Shown here: positions 62,101-64,000 of the stretch, piece by piece
How the letters are laid out: every line of letters starts with the position of its first letter
Numbering within the stretch: the stretch's first letter is position 1
Origin: Parus major
Taxonomy: Eukaryota > Chordata > Aves > Passeriformes > Paridae
Direction: 5' to 3'
DNA length: 64,000 bases
Assembly: GCF_001522545.3 (NCBI RefSeq)
Contig: NC_031770.1
Span: 23,055,798 to 23,119,797, forward strand
Program-made: the position numbers and the translations under genes
Notes under the pieces: model-generated
What the model saw: the letters and a program-made list of their open reading frames with translations, nothing else
Databases searched by the model: none
What the model was told of the DNA's origin: nothing

Positions 62101-64000
62101 AAGCCTGTGCTGTTGTCAACATCTACTTAGATTATTATCTCAGACCCTTAGAGACAATAGTTCATCTTTACTTTTGTAATCATACTTACATATGCAAGGA
62201 ACATACTTAGGTGCATTTCTTCCATATGACCCCATACATCACCAGACTATTCACCTCCAAACCAGGTTTGGATTTTTTTCCCCCACAAGGCAAACTGTGC
62301 ATCACAGAAGCACACATACAGTGGAAGGAGAGAGAGAGCATAGGACCATTCTTGTGTTTTCACATTCTTTGTGGATAGCTGAAGTGGGGGACCCAGGGAC
62401 CAGGCCCAGTCTTTGCCTGGAATCAGTGTGAAAAGAGAGGTGAAGAGCATATTAAATCAATAATTTCTTCTCCTCGCTTGAATTCCATTGAGCCTGCCTG
62501 GAAGGAAGGAGATGGCCTGTTCCCTGAAAAGGCACATCACAAATTCTTCCCCATTTGAGCCAAACGCTCACAGTACAAAGGATTGCATTTTTCTGAGACA
62601 GTGCTTTGGATGTGCTCCCTAATGTGGTTCAGCTTCCTTGCTGCCCCTTATTTCAGCCCATGTCTTAACGGTATAATTTAACCTTAAATTAGAGGCATAT
62701 TTTACCCTTGTTTTGTATGCAGAAATTCCTTTGATGTAATTGGGAGCCCGTGCAAAGATGGAGGGTTTATCATGGCCCTTTGAATGCATGTGACATGGCA
62801 ATTTGTCCAAGACATATTCTCATGGAAGAAGAATGGGATCCCATTGTGGGAAAATCCAGGGCCAAACAGTGCACAGAACTGACATCAATAGGACTGAACA
62901 CAGTGTGAAGTTATGGCAAAATCTGATGTATTGGCTGGGGGGGGGTTATGCATCCACTACTCTTAGCGTTGCTGATGGAGAGTGGATATCACATTGTCTC
63001 AAGAAACCCTAACTTCTGTTGCAAGAGGATGAAAGGGAGATGATCTCAAGAGTCTGAGTGACCATTTTAACTGGATACATGTGGGCAGAGTCCAATCCAA
63101 ATCTCACAGAAAGCTGTGGAAGTGATTCTGATGGCTTTTGGATGAGTCACACTATGAAATCTCAAAACTAGGATTTGAAATAGAGTCAGTGAGCACTGAA
63201 GTGACTGTTTCACCAGATTAAAAGACATGACATAATTTTGAAATTGAACATGCTCTTTTCAATCAAAACATCTCCAGGCTCTTTTGATTATTCCCCCCAT
63301 TCTTTTTTAACAAGGCAAGTTTTGCTGACCTTTATGCAGCCTCTCACAAGAAATTCACCTAAAGAGCAAAGTTCTAAGCCCAAACTTATCTACAGAATTC
63401 TAAAGAAACATATAAATAATTTAAACAAAACTTACCACATCTTATTTAGGCAGCAATTTAAACTGTTGTTCCAGACTTTGACTGTAACAGTGGTCACATG
63501 TCCTTTGTGTGCTCTCCACAGGGCCATAATTTCTAAATATATTAAACTGCATTTTTCTTTTAGCACAATCCAAGATAATGCAATGGAAAACAGGAGGGAC
63601 TGGTTTGAAAGTTCTGGAGTTTATGAACGGCATGTGAGATAAGAAAATGTCAAGGAAAACAGATCAGGGGCAGAAGCAGATGTTCAGCTTATGGCCACAT
63701 CTTTGATCCTTTCTTCTTTGCATGTCTCTTACATGATGTGTATACAGAGAGGGTACAGAGCCTACATTGCTAATGTGCAGGAGTGAGGGTCATCCTGAAC
63801 TCATAGGAAGATGGGTCTGTAAGTGGATTGAAAGGGGTCATAGAGTCAATATTTGCACCATTTTCTCATGAGAAAGTAGGTCCCATATCAGCTAGAGCAC
63901 AATCAGCACACAGCTTCTAGCCCATATGTATTGCTAAATCTGGGTCAATAGCATGGCTAACCCTGAAGAAATATGTCAGTGTGCAGATGAGAGGCTCACT
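59197..64000. other. Non-genic stretch to window end
   Basis: No recognised gene or interspersed repeat. A 123-codon minus frame (60400-60771) and a 134-codon plus frame (63238-63642) show no domain. A run of ten G lies at about 62938-62947. Confidence 0.45.

Noticed and set aside
1..64000. CRISPR arrays, operons, tRNA or rRNA genes
   Set aside because: No regularly spaced repeats, no ribosome-binding-site/ORF trains and no tRNA A/B box or rRNA sequence were seen; the window is eukaryotic noncoding DNA.

Overview
The window looks like vertebrate nuclear DNA, most likely from a bird. The grounds are several chicken-repeat-1 (CR1) LINE fragments, two of whose 3' ends carry the degenerate ATTCTRTG octamer tail, one avian-type endogenous-retrovirus solo LTR, and very low overall interspersed-repeat density. 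The tail types of the CR1 copies and the LTR end sequence resemble those of songbirds, so a passerine is my best guess (moderate confidence, from memory of repeat families, no search run). There is no bacterial gene organisation. Nearly all open frames are short and look like chance ORFs, so the window is probably a large intron or a gene-poor intergenic stretch.

Layout. 1-320 is a richer stretch ending in an AATAAA signal, possibly a transcript 3' end. 1350-1882 is a CR1 3' end (+). 1883-8088 is single-copy AT-rich DNA with one exon-like segment (1987-2101) and a C-tract/G-quadruplex candidate (6958-6982). 8089-11149 holds a 30-bp tandem duplication, a POU/SOX-motif cluster and two coding-like or exon-like segments (9264-9418, 10371-10618). 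11150-11545 is a dead CR1 reverse-transcriptase fragment. 13918-14060 is a small CpG/GC-box island. Two near-perfect hairpins lie at 19381-19415 and 19811-19838, followed by a third CR1 (19940-20157). 20158-29239 is unique sequence with two blocks resembling conserved noncoding elements. 29240-29402 is the only minus-strand CR1 piece and abuts a perfect hairpin. 29443-41282 is unique, with a TATA-like site (32501) and a cluster of nuclear-receptor half-sites (39268-39303). A (GAAA)n array with an assembly gap occupies 41283-41505. A complete solo LTR with matching terminal inverted repeats and a 4-bp target duplication lies at 42637-43083. A further CR1 is at 44042-44317. 44318-64000 is mostly unique, with a 52-bp tandem duplication, a CTCF-like plus CpG-bearing block near 48.1 kb, a hairpin at 49.7 kb, a (GT)20 microsatellite at 53.2 kb, and a homeobox/SOX-motif block near 54.7 kb.

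No protein-coding gene can be named. No tRNA, rRNA, CRISPR or operon structure was seen. The most useful leads are the exon-like segments with splice signals, the candidate conserved noncoding blocks and the intact solo LTR. I found nothing that amounts to a demonstrable new biological system; the candidate regulatory and exon calls are inference and need alignment or RNA data to settle.
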